From: Gautieria morchelliformis
Taxonomy: Eukaryota; Basidiomycota; Agaricomycetes; Gomphales; Gomphaceae
Direction: 5' to 3'
DNA: 64,000 nucleotides
Assembly: GCA_015179125.1 (NCBI GenBank)
Contig: WHVA01000288.1
Span: 1 to 64,000 of the forward strand
A program made the translations under genes and the position numbers. The notes below the pieces were generated by a model. It was not told the DNA's origin. It saw only the letters and a list, made by a program, of their open reading frames with translations, and did no database searches. Shown in pieces: positions 20,135 through 30,200 of this stretch (the stretch's first letter is position 1; each line of letters begins with the position of its first letter).

Positions 20135-21671
20135 TCATCTAGTGAGAGAGTCAGGCTTCGTTCCGAGGCGACCATGTTGGAAGCATATGGCAAGGTTGAA
20201 CTGGGATAGGTATTCTGACCACCGAGCTTGTCGACGGGTCAAGAGCTTCGTTGTTGAAAAGTATTCGAGGTTCTTGTGATCGGTGATAACGTCGACAGGG
20301 TCGCCAGAGCCCTCGAGGTAGTGTCGCCAGCGTTGAAACACTTCAAAAATGGCTAGGAGCTCCTTGTCATGAACATCGTAGTTGAGCTCGGTAGAGGTGA
20401 ATGTGCGGGAGTGGAAAGCGAGGGGATGAAGTTCGCCTTCTGAGGTTCGCAGTGATAAGATTGCCGCTAAGGCATAATCTGAAGCATCAGTCTCTACGAT
20501 TAGTGGAAGGTCAGGAATCCAGTGGGTAAGGATAGGAGCGGTAGTGAACGCCTTCTTCAACAAGTTGAAAGCCTGCCGACAATCCTTGGAAAAGTTCCAA
20601 GGGGTACCCTTGCGGGTGAGTCAGGTGAGAGGAATGGTGATGTCGGAGTAGTTGTGGATGAAACGTCGGTAGAAGTTGGCGAAGCCGAGGAAGGATTGGA
20701 TGTCGCGAACTTTGCGAGGTTCAGGCCAGTCTTGAATGACCTTTACCTTGTCGTTCGCCATAGTTAGGTCCTCCGGAGAGAGTATGTAGCCGAGGAATTC
20801 AACTGAATCGCGATGAAACTCGCATTTGTCTTCTTTGGCGAAGAGGTTGTTGAGTCACAGTCGTCGCAAGACTTCCTTGACATGTTCAACATGTTTGGAG
20901 GGGTCACTGGAGTAGATTAGTATGTCATCCAAGTATACCACCACACAAACGTCCAAAAGGTCGGCGAAAATCTCATTCATGAATCTCTGGAAAGCAGCAG
21001 GGCCGTTAGTGAGACCAAATGGCATAACCAACCATTCAAAAGACCCATAGCGAGTCCTGAAGGCGGTTTTCCATTCATCACCCTCGGCCACCCGTACGAG
21101 GTGGTAAGCGTGACGAAGGTCTATCTTCGTATAAATGCGAGCATTCTTTGGAGCATCAAGTAAATCAGCAATCAATGGCAATGGATACCGATCTTTTTTT
21201 GAGATCTTGTTTAAACCTCGGAAGTCGACACACAACCAAAGTGAGCCATCTTTTTTTGCGAACAAACAATACCGGTGCACCATGAGGCGAGCGTGAAGGT
21301 CGGATGAACCCGATGTTCAAGTGCTCATTGATGAACTCGCGAAGTGCTTTGAGTTCGGAAGCCGAGAGAGAGTAGATGGGACTGATAGGCAGCAAGGTCC
21401 CTTCTTCGAGGTTGATTTTGATATCGTGGGGTCGGTGGGGAGCTAGAGTGTCAGCGCGTGCTTTGCTGAATACATATGCAAATTCGTGATATACTTTGGG
21501 AACATGTTTCTTAACGTTCTCAGAAAGCTCGGAAGAACTTTCTCCCGATGTTGCCCCTCTGGTGAGGAGCTCAGGCGAAGCCAGATTGAGCTGAAACACT
21601 TCGGACCCTTCCAATCTAGATGCGCGCATGAAAGCGGGTGCATTGATTAGGGAAACGAGCGGTGCTTGCAA
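20135..21671 (-). pseudogene. Chromovirus F protease end, RT and RNase H
   Basis: Pieces in order: protease C-terminus and RT start (21671-21165, '[20 protein letters not shown]'), a frameshift at a run of A/T near 21253, RT core (21283-20855, '[20 protein letters not shown]', catalytic '[11 protein letters not shown]'), stops near 20853 and 20632, then RNase H (20563-20135, '[15 protein letters not shown]', '[20 protein letters not shown]'). The two stops replace Arg that is present in chromovirus G. Gag is absent to the right. Confidence 0.85.
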
Positions 21672-21717
21672 CTTCGGAGACGAGGTCGGAGGCGAGGGCG
21701 AAGATGCCGTACGGTGA

Positions 21718-21913
21718 TCAACTCTTGATCTGCTCCATTGTTGTTTCTCTCATCACTAGCTGCATCACACATTGTTCCTTCACTCATCACTACATTCATC
21801 TCCACTGCTATTCATGTATTCCCAATGTTCCTTTCCCACTTGACATCTTTGCGTCTTCCCTGCATCGTGCACTCATCTGTCTGCACCATCATTTGTCATT
21901 CTGTTATTGTTAC
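21718..21913. other. Short unassigned flank between two retroelements
   Basis: Pyrimidine-rich sequence without recognised coding or repeat similarity. It lies between the broken end of chromovirus F and the 5' LTR of copia B2, and may be the older target sequence. Confidence 0.3.
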
Positions 21914-22135
21914 TGTTAGTAATCGGGACGATGATAAGGCCGAGGCAGAGCCGGCACACACTTAGCCGGGAGTTCAAGAACGCTCTCGACTCCGGGTTGC
22001 TGGTGCACCGGCATCACATCGGCACAGCAGCTCGAAGATATTAATAATACAATAGACATCGTATTTTGTATATAAAGGCAGACAATCTCAAGTAGATCGT
22101 AGAACAACAGTTTATTATTACTCCTTCGTTCCACA
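21914..22135 (+). repeat. LTR of copia B (5' LTR of B2)
   Basis: TGTTAGTAATCGG...GTTCCACA, matching 46039-46261 of B3. A TATA-like 'tttgtatataaagg' precedes the region near 22075. It is followed at once by the primer site. Confidence 0.9.
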
Positions 22136-22148
22136 GGTTATGGGCCCC
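22136..22148 (+). other. Primer-binding site of copia B2, initiator-tRNA anticodon-arm type
   Basis: GGTTATGGGCCCC directly follows the LTR. It is nearly the same as the site of the unrelated copia A family and complementary to the initiator tRNA-Met anticodon arm. The ATG within it opens a six-codon frame (MGPGHN, stop) upstream of gag. Confidence 0.75.
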
Positions 22149-22225
22149 GGCCATAACTGAATTACTACAGACCTAGCTTATCCTAACTACACTCTATACT
22201 GCACCAAACTCGATACCGATCAACA

Positions 22226-23311
22226 ATGTTGAGTAGCAATAACACGTACAAGATCGATTCCTTGAACAGGGATAATTACACGGTGTGGCGCCGGTGGCTC
22301 GAGTGGATACTTGACGACTTGGATCTATGGGACATGGCTATCAGCAGGGAGATGGAACTGAGACCGGCAGATGCTGGCAACGTCACTGCGACCGAGCAGC
22401 AGGAAATCGACGATTGGAGAAGGAAGGACAAAAAAGCTAGAAAAGAGATTTGCCTCAGAGTCGCTGATAAACAACGAGTTTACATCAATCGGACAATGTC
22501 TGCATTTGCTGTATGGACTAGTTTACAAGTAATATTCGAATCTAAGGGAGCCGTGGGGATTGTAAATCTCCGAAGAGATTTCTTCTGGATGCTTGCCAAA
22601 GACGGCGCAAACATGGAGGAGCATGTACACAATCTCCACGGCATTCAACAGGAACTGAATGTGTGGGGACATTACATCAGTGACACCGAGTTCTCGAACA
22701 CATTGCTGACATCATTACCAGAGTCTTGGTCGGCGTTTATTATGGCAGTAAACGCCAGTGGAGCTGGAATGATGGCTGATATATTAATAGCTCGAGTCCT
22801 CGATGAGGATCGAGCATGGAAAACGGGATCAGCACGACAGACAGTGCTTAAGGTGCAACAACGTCACAGGCCCAGGAAAGATGACTCAAGAGCAACAAAG
22901 GGAAAGTGCCGAAATTGCGGCAAAAAGGGTCATTACGTGAAGGACTGCTGGGCGAAAGGTGGCAGCAAGGAAGGCCAAGCACCGAAGTGGTTCAAATCAG
23001 GGAACAAAGAAATGGTTAAACAAGCGGAAGAAAAGGACTTCGCATTTGTATCTAAGGAGGTAGCATACAGTGCTATATCTGCATCCGACTGGCTAGCCGA
23101 TTCAGCGGCAACAACACACATAGCTCGAAGCCGAAATGATTTCACTAGCTATGCCGAGGAGCAATCAAAGGAATTTCACCTGGAGCAGTACTACATACAC
23201 AAGGCTGAGGCACTATATACATGGAATTCAAAGTCGGCACTAAGACGAACACGATCAAGCTACATGACGTCAAGCATGCACCGGATGCGCCGAACAACCT
23301 TGTCAGTGTAG
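22226..23311 (+). pseudogene. copia B2 gag-protease
   Basis: Gag starts at ATG 22226 ('MLSSNNTYKIDSLNRDNYTV'), 90 bases past the LTR. A CCHC knuckle 'CRNCGKKGHYVKDC' is followed by the protease site 'WLADSAATTHIARS' (D-S-A). A ~7-base deletion near 23170 relative to copia B3 shifts the frame; the last ~50 codons to 23311 are out of frame. The real frame resumes in the next entry. Confidence 0.85.
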
Positions 23312-25230
23312 GGCATCTAACTGATAAGGGCAACACGGCCACATTCACAGGCACCGGCGTCGAATTCAAATCACGCGCCGGAGTTATTTTTTCACAGGGA
23401 CAGAAACGTGGGAGGCTATTCTGTATGAAGGCATGGGTCACTCGATCAGTCGAGGCACGAGATTTTGCTGCAGCGGCAAAGGAACGGTCATGGGACAAAT
23501 GGCACAGGATACTCAGGCACGTCAACATAAATTCTATAAAAATGTTGAAATCTAACGACCTAGTTACTGGACTCGAGATTGACGAGTCAAAGGAGCCGAG
23601 TCAGTGCAAAGCTTGCATACAAGGCAAATGGCATGTGGAGCCGTTCCCCAAAAGAGCCGATGACACTGTTGATCAGGTTGGTGACCTAACAGTATCCGAT
23701 GTATGGGGGCCTGCCCAGACCGAGGGACCATCGCGTGAAAAATACTTTTATTCTTTCACGGACATCAAATTGAGGTACACTGTAATCTATTTCGGGAGCA
23801 CCAAAGATGAAGCACTCAGGCACTTCGAAACATACAAAGTGTTTCTCGAGACCCAAACAGGTCAGAAACTGAAGAGGTTTCGCTCGGACAAAGGCAGGGA
23901 ATATGTCAATAAAAATTTCAAAGAATTTTGTGCAAAACATGGCATTATCATGGAGACCACAGCTCCATACTCCCCAGCCCAGACTGGAATTGCAGAACGA
24001 CTCAACCGGACTTACTCAAGCACGCACGGGCAATGATATTCGCCAAGAACCTGCCAAAAATACTCTGGCCCGAGGCCGTGGCTTACACATGTTATATCAA
24101 AAATCGATCACCCACGCAAGCGCTTGGAGATGACGCAACGCCGTTCCAGGCACTATTTGGCAAGAAGCCGAACATAGCACGTCTAGAGGAATTCGGGACA
24201 AACTGCTGGGTCATGGTACCAGATCAATGCTGAGCTAAACTTGACCCAAAGGCAGAAGAACTTATATTCGTTGGAGTAGCTGAACATGCAAAAGCCTGGA
24301 GGTATTACAATAAAGCCTCAAAGCACGTTCAAATCTCAAGAAATATCACATTCGACAAAAATGACAATAAACTCTATCCTATCCCGGATAACAACGATGA
24401 CGACACCACTGATACGGCACCGCTCAAGGGGGAACACTCACCACGCGAGCATGTGCCGGACCCGATCCCATCTACCCTGCAGACGTCATCACCCTAGACA
24501 ATGCCCGTCCCTGATCCACCTGAACAAGCGCCAGCTCCACAGATTCGACGGAGCGCGCGTATCACTCAAAGGCCGGATTACCGGAAACTGAATGATTCAG
24601 GACGCACCGAGCAGGTTTACATAACAAAAGAAATCGTTACAGAACCTGAGAATTACAGAGCAGTGATATCACGTGATGATGCACCAATTTGGGAGAAAGC
24701 GATGGAAATTGAAATGGACTACCATAAGACCCTAGGAACATGGGAATTAACATAACTACCACCTGGATGAGTAGCTATCAGCTGCCGATGGGTATATGCT
24801 GTCAAAACGCAACCAGATGGACAATTTGATAAAGCCAAAGCAAGGGTCGTGGCTCAGGGATTCACACAGAGGCCAGGGGTGGATTATTATGAAATAACTT
24901 CACCTGTGGTCAAGTTCGATTCACTACGTGTTCTATTAGCCATCGCAAACACACTCGATTGGGAAATCGAAATGATGGATGTCAAAGGCACCTATCTCAA
25001 TTCAACCATAGATGAGGAGATCTACATGCGTCAGCCCGATGGTTTTGATGATGGATCTGGATGTGTTCTAAGAATACACAGAGCACTCTACGGACTCAAG
25101 CAATCGGGACGAGCTTGGCATCAGCGCTTACGCAAATCACTACTCGATCTCAGCTTTCATCAAAGTACAGCCGATGAATGCATCTACATCAGACAAGATA
25201 AGGACTCAATCGAAGTCATATCTGTAAATA
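23221..25230 (+). pseudogene. copia B2 integrase and partial RT
   Basis: Integrase zinc finger (HRILRHVN..., CKACIQGK), core with 'SDVWGPAQTEG' and 'RSDKGREYVNKNFKEFC', then 'TGIAERLNRT'. A one-base deletion near 24010 shifts the frame. RT follows ('MAQGFTQRPGVDYYEITSPV', 'LYGLKQSGRAWHQRL') and stops after 'DKDSIEVISV', just before the catalytic YVDD seen in B3. Stops at about 24233 and 24756 replace codons that are open in B3. Confidence 0.85.
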
Positions 25231-25342
25231 ACCTATGTATCTACATGTACAATAGTTATTACATAATCCCAGTGGGCCCCTTAGGGACCCACTGTATAGT
25301 TTATGCGTGGGAACCAGCCACAGCCAGTGGTCGTATCGTAAC
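25226..25342. repeat. Junction fragment with imperfect palindrome
   Basis: Between the copia B2 break and the LTR C fragment. It contains a near-palindrome around 'cagtgggccccttagggac' followed by 'ccactg' (25270-25294). The phrases 'ccagtggg' and 'ccactgtatagtt' recur at 5240-5275, so it may be a fragment of another repeat family. No coding content. Confidence 0.4.
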
Positions 25343-25642
25343 ACATACTTCATCTTCGTTACCTTAGCCTTCGAACCATTTTCTGTGCTGTTGGCGAAGG
25401 GCTCCGAAGGAGCACCTTCGCCAGCGAAGGGATTGTCGCTACTTAGACAGCCCTTCCATGACACCTTGCACCATTTCGCTACGACTGTAGATAGGGTGAG
25501 CCCTGTTCGGGCAACCCTCTTACCTTGTGAACATTCATTGGTTCACCTATTCGCCGAACGGCATACTTATTTGCACAAGTTATTTGGGCATTCGATGTGT
25601 TCACTAATACACGATATTAACGCCTAAAAACCAATCTTGACA
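25343..25642 (+). repeat. LTR of chromovirus C, 3' part only
   Basis: Matches 31678-32000 ('tagccttcgaaccattttc' ... 'aaaaaccaatcttgaca'), with one internal deletion of about 20 bases near 25470. It ends ...AATCTTGACA and continues without any leader into RT. Confidence 0.85.
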
Positions 25643-26760
25643 GTGGACTATCGACGGCTGAATCGTATCACGCGAAAGAACAAGTACCCTATCCCACTGA
25701 TTCCGAGCCTTATTGACCAACTCAAAAGTGAGAACGTCTATACCAAATTTGACCTTCGTGCCGGGTTCAATAATGTTCGGATTGCCTCTGGCCAAGAATG
25801 GAAGACAGCCTTCCGAACTCGATATGGATCCTTCGAGTACCTCGTCATGCCGTTCGGATTGACAAATGCCCCAGCTACTTTCCAGCACTTCATGAATGAC
25901 ATCTTCCAAGACATGGCTGATGTCTTCGTTGTAGTCTACCTCGACAACATCCTTATCTTCTCCAAGAACAGGAAGGATCACTTAGAACATGTCCAAATGG
26001 TCCTCTCCCGTCTTTGGAAACACAACCTCTTCATAAAGCCCGAGAAGTGCCTCTTCCATTCGAACTGGGTTGAGTTTCTCGGATTCATCATTTTCCCTGC
26101 TGGGGTCTCCATGGACATCGAAAAGACAGCGGCAATCACAAAGTGGCCTGTACCGACGAACATTCGCGAAGTCCAATCGTTCCTGGGCTTTGCGAACTTC
26201 TATAGGAGATTCATCATTTCGTTCTCAGACATCGTCCTGCCACTCACCCGCCTGACCAGAAAGGATACTCCATTCGTCTGGGACGAGGAACAGCAGGAGG
26301 CTTTCGAAGCACTCAAAGCCGCATTCTCAAAAGCCCCAGTCCTCATCCACTTCGACCCGACTAACCCAATCGTCATCGAAACAGATGCCTCCGACTACGC
26401 CATCGCCACCATCATCTCTCAGATTACCCCCTCCGATGGTGATATCCACCCGATCGCCTTCTATTCGTGAGGAATGGCACCCGCCGAGATGAACCATGAG
26501 ATCTATGACAAGGAGCTACTCGCCATCTTCTGTGCCTTCAAGCAATGGCGAAACTATCTCGAAGGGGCATCCCACGTCATCCTCGTGCTCTCCGACCACA
26601 AAAACCTTGAATACTTTGTGACCACAAAACAGCTGACCCGATGACAGGTCTGTTGGTCCGAACACCTGTCAGGGTTCAACTATATCATTCGCTACCGAGC
26701 TGGGCGACTTGGCACAAAGCCGGATGAATTGACCCGTTGGGGCGACGTGTACCCAAAAGG
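25643..26760 (+). pseudogene. Chromovirus C RT-RNase H fragment with mutated catalytic motif
   Basis: Starts at 'VDYRRLNRITRKNKYPIPLI', already inside the RT fingers, so the N-terminal third is missing. The catalytic motif is YLDN (in VVYLDNILIF) where YLDD is expected. RNase H includes '[18 protein letters not shown]' and '[20 protein letters not shown]'. TGA codons at about 26468 and 26642 stand where Arg is usual, and the frame changes near 26740. Confidence 0.85.
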
Positions 26761-28335
26761 GGGGATGGTGCTTATGCATTGGCGAATCCCCACAACTTCC
26801 AGTCAATGTTTAAGACCAGGCAACTCATTCGCGCCATCATCCTTGACTCTGCATCACTGTTGACATCCATCCAACAGGGCCAGTTGACCGATCCCTTGTC
26901 CTCAGCCCAGATTACTCGTCTTCAGTCTCAGTCATTGGCAATCACCCCTTCAAATGTGAATGTGAAGTCAGACCCCTGGTCACTTGGGGAGGATAACAAA
27001 ACACTGTTATACAAGCAGCGAACGTATGTCCCCAATCATAATGATATTCGCTTGGACATCCTTCGCTCGCTGCATGACCATCAGTTAGCAGGCCACCCAG
27101 GGATCAACAAAACGATGAAGAGCATTCGGAGACAGTATCATTGGCCGAACATGTCCGCCTTCGTCACAAACTACATCGGCTCCTGTTCAAAGTGTCGCCA
27201 TGCTAAATCCATTCATCACAAACCCTTCGGTCCACTTCGCTTCCTACCCATCAGCCAACAACCTTGGGATTCGATCTCCATGGACTTCATCGAAGGGCTC
27301 CCACCGTCGGATGGACACGATATGATCCTTGTCATTGTCGACAGGCTAACGAAGATGGCCCTGTTCATTCTGACATTCTCAGACATCAATTCGGGGGACG
27401 TCACCATGCTCTTCCTTCGACACATATTCACTAAGCACGGTAGCCCCAGCGACATCATCTCCAATCAGGGGAAGCACTTCACATCCCAATTCTGGACCTC
27501 TCTCTGCGAAATCCTTGGCATCAAAGGCAACCTTTCTACAGCCTACCACCCCCAAACCGATGGACAGACCGAACGAGTAAACCAAATCCTCGAACAGTAT
27601 CTCCGAGTCTATATCAACTACCAGCAGGACGATTGGGTCGACCTCTTGCCTCTCGCCGAATTTGCTTACAACAACACAGCCCATTCGGCGACCCAGGTCA
27701 CACCCTTCTTCGCCAACAAAGGTTTCCATCCAAAGCTCGAAGTATCACTCACTTCGGTCGCTTCCGAAGACACTTATCGCCAGTCGGCAGACCTCAAGGA
27801 CCTTCACCAATACCTTCGAGATCAAATCAAGAAATCAATTATCCAGTACACTTCGGCCACAACCAGTCGCCACATTCCAATCCCTGAGTTTCAGGTCAGC
27901 GACAGAGTATGGCTCAACTCGCGAAATATTCGCACAAAACGACCTTCGAAGAAACTTGACCACCGAAGACTTGGCCCATATCCTATCACGGCTAAAATAT
28001 CTTCTCATGTGTTTCGCTTAGGCTTACCACTGGACCTTTGCCAGATCCACCCTGTGTTTCATGTATCCCTTCTCGAACCCGCCACGACATCTAACATCCC
28101 AGGTCGATATGCAGACCCCCCACCTCCTATCGAAATTGACTCCACTGACGAGTACAAGATCACGAAGATCCTCGATAGTCGCATTCGCCAGAAGCGATTG
28201 GAATATCTAGTGGAGTGGAAGGGATACGAACACACTCCCGACGCTACGTCTTGGGAACCCTCTTCGAATGTTACTAATTCTGCTCGCAGACTCGCCGAAT
28301 TCCATGCGAAGTACCCCCAGAAACCCAAGGCTTAG
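26737..28335 (+). CDS. Chromovirus C integrase with chromodomain (open frame, catalytic Asp lost)
   Basis: 532 open codons. HHCC finger ('HPGINKTMKSIRRQYHWPNM', CSKCRHAK), core with the first Asp in 'SMDFIEGLPP', the second replaced by Asn ('IISNQGKHFTSQFW', usually SDRG), and Glu in 'DGQTERVNQILEQYL'. A GPY/F-like module ('RRLGPYPITAKISSHVF', 'HPVFHVSLLEPA') and a C-terminal chromodomain 'LEYLVEWKGYEHTPDATSWE' follow. The frame is open but the active-site change should prevent integration. Confidence 0.85.
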   Translation: MGRRVPKRGDGAYALANPHNFQSMFKTRQLIRAIILDSASLLTSIQQGQLTDPLSSAQITRLQSQSLAITPSNVNVKSDPWSLGEDNKTLLYKQRTYVPNHNDIRLDILRSLHDHQLAGHPGINKTMKSIRRQYHWPNMSAFVTNYIGSCSKCRHAKSIHHKPFGPLRFLPISQQPWDSISMDFIEGLPPSDGHDMILVIVDRLTKMALFILTFSDINSGDVTMLFLRHIFTKHGSPSDIISNQGKHFTSQFWTSLCEILGIKGNLSTAYHPQTDGQTERVNQILEQYLRVYINYQQDDWVDLLPLAEFAYNNTAHSATQVTPFFANKGFHPKLEVSLTSVASEDTYRQSADLKDLHQYLRDQIKKSIIQYTSATTSRHIPIPEFQVSDRVWLNSRNIRTKRPSKKLDHRRLGPYPITAKISSHVFRLGLPLDLCQIHPVFHVSLLEPATTSNIPGRYADPPPPIEIDSTDEYKITKILDSRIRQKRLEYLVEWKGYEHTPDATSWEPSSNVTNSARRLAEFHAKYPQKPKA

Positions 28336-28517
28336 ACGTTTACCAAACCCCAAGAAAACGACACTCTGTTCACAATTCTACCTATAGATTCAACTCCCTT
28401 AATTAATCTCCTCTCAATCCTCACCCAACTCCCTTCGGCTCATTCTACACCTGCAACCGACGCCTCTTCAGACGCTCCGAGCTCCCCATCAACCTCTTCG
28501 CCCCCCCCTCGATGGCT

Positions 28518-29186
28518 AGTAAGGGCACTCACTCAGGGATTGTGCATCATACTTGGCCATCATCCTGACCATACCCCTTGCTATCCGTGCCCTCTTACCT
28601 TCCCCATCAGGAGCGAAGCAGATGCATAGTCGCCTGACTGTGACAGGCTCTACAGCTTTCACCGACCCAGGCACACCCCCGGCTGACTGCGAATCAGAGT
28701 AGGGGACTTCGCCGAATGCATCACCAAGTTAGCATAGTCATCACAAGAATACATGAGAAAACCATACCTTCCGGGTCCTTCTTAGTCACCTCCCTTCCTT
28801 CGCACCCCTTCGACGTCAGCGTAAAGATCAGGGCAGGAGTCGAATCAATATCCGCTTCTGTGGGTACCGATTCCAATGTCGATGCCAAACTCTCCAACCA
28901 CACCCTCGTTTTCTGAATCTCCTTCGCCAGCTCGTCTACTTCGGACGGTCTTTCGAACATTTGGTCAGCCACCGCCTCGGCCTGCAGCATTTTCCGAAGC
29001 TCCTCCTAGACCTCATCATTGAGCGAACGAAAGCTAATAAAGAAAAAGGCTGGTACTCACTTGGACTCCTGCCGCATCGACCAGCCACTGCTCCACTTCC
29101 CCTCGAAACTCTCCCCGAAGCTCCGGCCTAACCCTCGACACGACCTGCGATCGATCGAGGAGAGCTGAGTACCCAGGTGTCGTCAT
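28518..29186 (-). pseudogene. Antisense gene model in chromovirus C with half of a Zn2Cys6 motif
   Basis: On the strand opposite to pol, 3' of the pol stop. A consistent spliced model: exon 29061-29186 ('MTTPGYSALLDRSQVVSRVR'), intron 29006-29060 (GTGAGT...TAG), exon 28768-29005 (helical 'EVDELAKEIQKTRVWLESLA'), intron 28687-28767 (GTATGG...CAG), last exon from 28686. The last exon encodes 'CAWVGESCRACHS', then reaches '..RRLC' only after a one-base shift. The result, C-x6-C-x2-C-x6-C, resembles the second half of the cluster in chromovirus G ('CDQCHDRKRRC'). The first CxxC pair was not found. Stops are at 28607 in frame and 28518 in the shifted frame. Probably a decayed member of the same antisense gene family. 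Confidence 0.4.
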
Positions 29187-29240
29187 AAGGGCAGTACGCT
29201 TGGCCGGGGTGCTTAGTTGGGCCCCATAACCCCGTTCCAC

Positions 29241-29780
29241 GCTGCGTTTTTAAACAAAACAAAGAAGTCGTGCATGGACCATGCTGTATGGGATCCTGCT
29301 TTGCCGGTCAAATAGGAGAAATTCCATGTATTTTCGAAATAGTGACCTTAAAATATAGCATACTGGTATTGCTATCATTGGGGATGAACTATTTAAACTT
29401 CCTCTAATTTCCTACCATTTTTTCGCCATTTCTAATGAAGTCTTTGGCTCAAAACACTTCTATTCTGTTGCAGCAGAGTTATGAATCCACATGTATCCAC
29501 AACTCTGCTTATTCAAACTCCGACGCGCGCGAGCCCGAACCCTGTGGACACTTACGCACCCACAAATTCTGGCCAACCTACCGGTTCGGACTCAGCACTC
29601 TGGAAATAGCAATTTATTCCCAAGCCTCCACAACACAGTTTATGCAATACAAACTCTGCCCAACCTATGCTACCATAGCAACAAGGCTATGCTAGGCTGT
29701 GCTGTGCCATAGCTACACTCACATTGGGTCCACAAGATACAACAACAATCTCTTGGTAGTTTAGCTAAGAATCCCCCATG
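29241..29780. other. No recognisable gene
   Basis: Sequence between the antisense gene model and the repeat-rich promoter block. No coding similarity. A possible LTR-like start 'tgtgctgtgcc' near 29698 may mark the left edge of the next block. Confidence 0.3.
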
Positions 29781-29990
29781 GTCACATGACTATCACATGA
29801 CCTCAAAAACAGCTCAAAGTCACCTGATCATCCACAGTCACCTGACAATCACCTGACCTCAAAGTCACCTGATTATCTACAGTCACCTGACAATCACCTG
29901 ACCTCAAAGTCACTTGATTATCTACGGTCACCTGACAATCACATGACACCATCACATGACTTTCCTTCGTCACATGATAATCACATGAGC
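29781..29990. repeat. Minisatellite of E-box-like sites (CACATG/CACCTG)
   Basis: About 14 copies of [AG]TCAC[AC]TGA within 210 bases. The central part is a 45-bp tandem repeat: 'cagtcacctgacaatcacct' begins each unit, with two full and partial units at ~29837-29945. CACNTG is the E-box bound by bHLH proteins. It precedes the heat-shock-type element and TATA box, so an enhancer-like role is plausible but inferred. Confidence 0.7.
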
Positions 29991-30059
29991 GTGTGAGTTT
30001 CTTACATACTCTTAGCTTTACTGTCACAGAGCTGTGACTTTAACCCAATATAGCAATAG

Positions 30060-30200
30060 AACCTTCCACAGCCTTCCAATAGTTTCCAAACCTTTCCTGA
30101 AGCTTCTCTAAGCTTCCACAAGGTTCTTCACAGTAGTAGAAGCCTCTACAAGGTTCCTAGCAGTAGTTACATAAGCTAGATAGATGCAGTATAAATAGCC
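30060..30200 (+). promoter_or_regulatory. Promoter-like block: heat-shock element and TATA box
   Basis: A perfect three-unit heat-shock element TTCCTGAAGCTTC (TTCnnGAAnnTTC) at 30094-30106. Further TTC/GAA half sites follow ('agcttccacaaggttcttc', 'gtagaagcc') in the next 60 bases. TATAAATA is at 30190-30197. The order enhancer, HSE, TATA points to transcription to the right. The downstream sequence to ~30750 has no coding frame, so this may be the U3/R part of an unidentified LTR inserted in chromovirus C. Confidence 0.55.

Larger units (their letters stand above)
16601..21717 (-). mobile_element. Chromovirus F (Ty3/gypsy with chromodomain), 5'-truncated
   Basis: Minus-strand Ty3/gypsy element. 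From its 3' end: LTR (16601-17137), polypurine tract, an antisense accessory gene, then pol (integrase-chromodomain, RNase H, RT, end of protease). Gag, most of protease and the 5' LTR are missing beyond 21717. It is related to chromovirus G by pol sequence and LTR ends (both TGTTACG...). Stops and frameshifts make pol non-functional; several stops are Arg CGA turned into TGA. The 5-mer CGAGG is strikingly frequent on the plus strand of the whole unit. Confidence 0.88.
21914..25225 (+). mobile_element. Ty1/copia element B2, 3'-truncated
   Basis: A 222-base 5' LTR, primer site, gag, protease, integrase and part of RT on the plus strand. It ends inside RT, where sequence joining to chromovirus C begins (25226). 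It is clearly the same family as B3 (42096-46261), at roughly 90% identity by eye, but more decayed: frameshifts near 23170 and 24010, and stops near 24233, 24495 and 24756. Confidence 0.9.
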
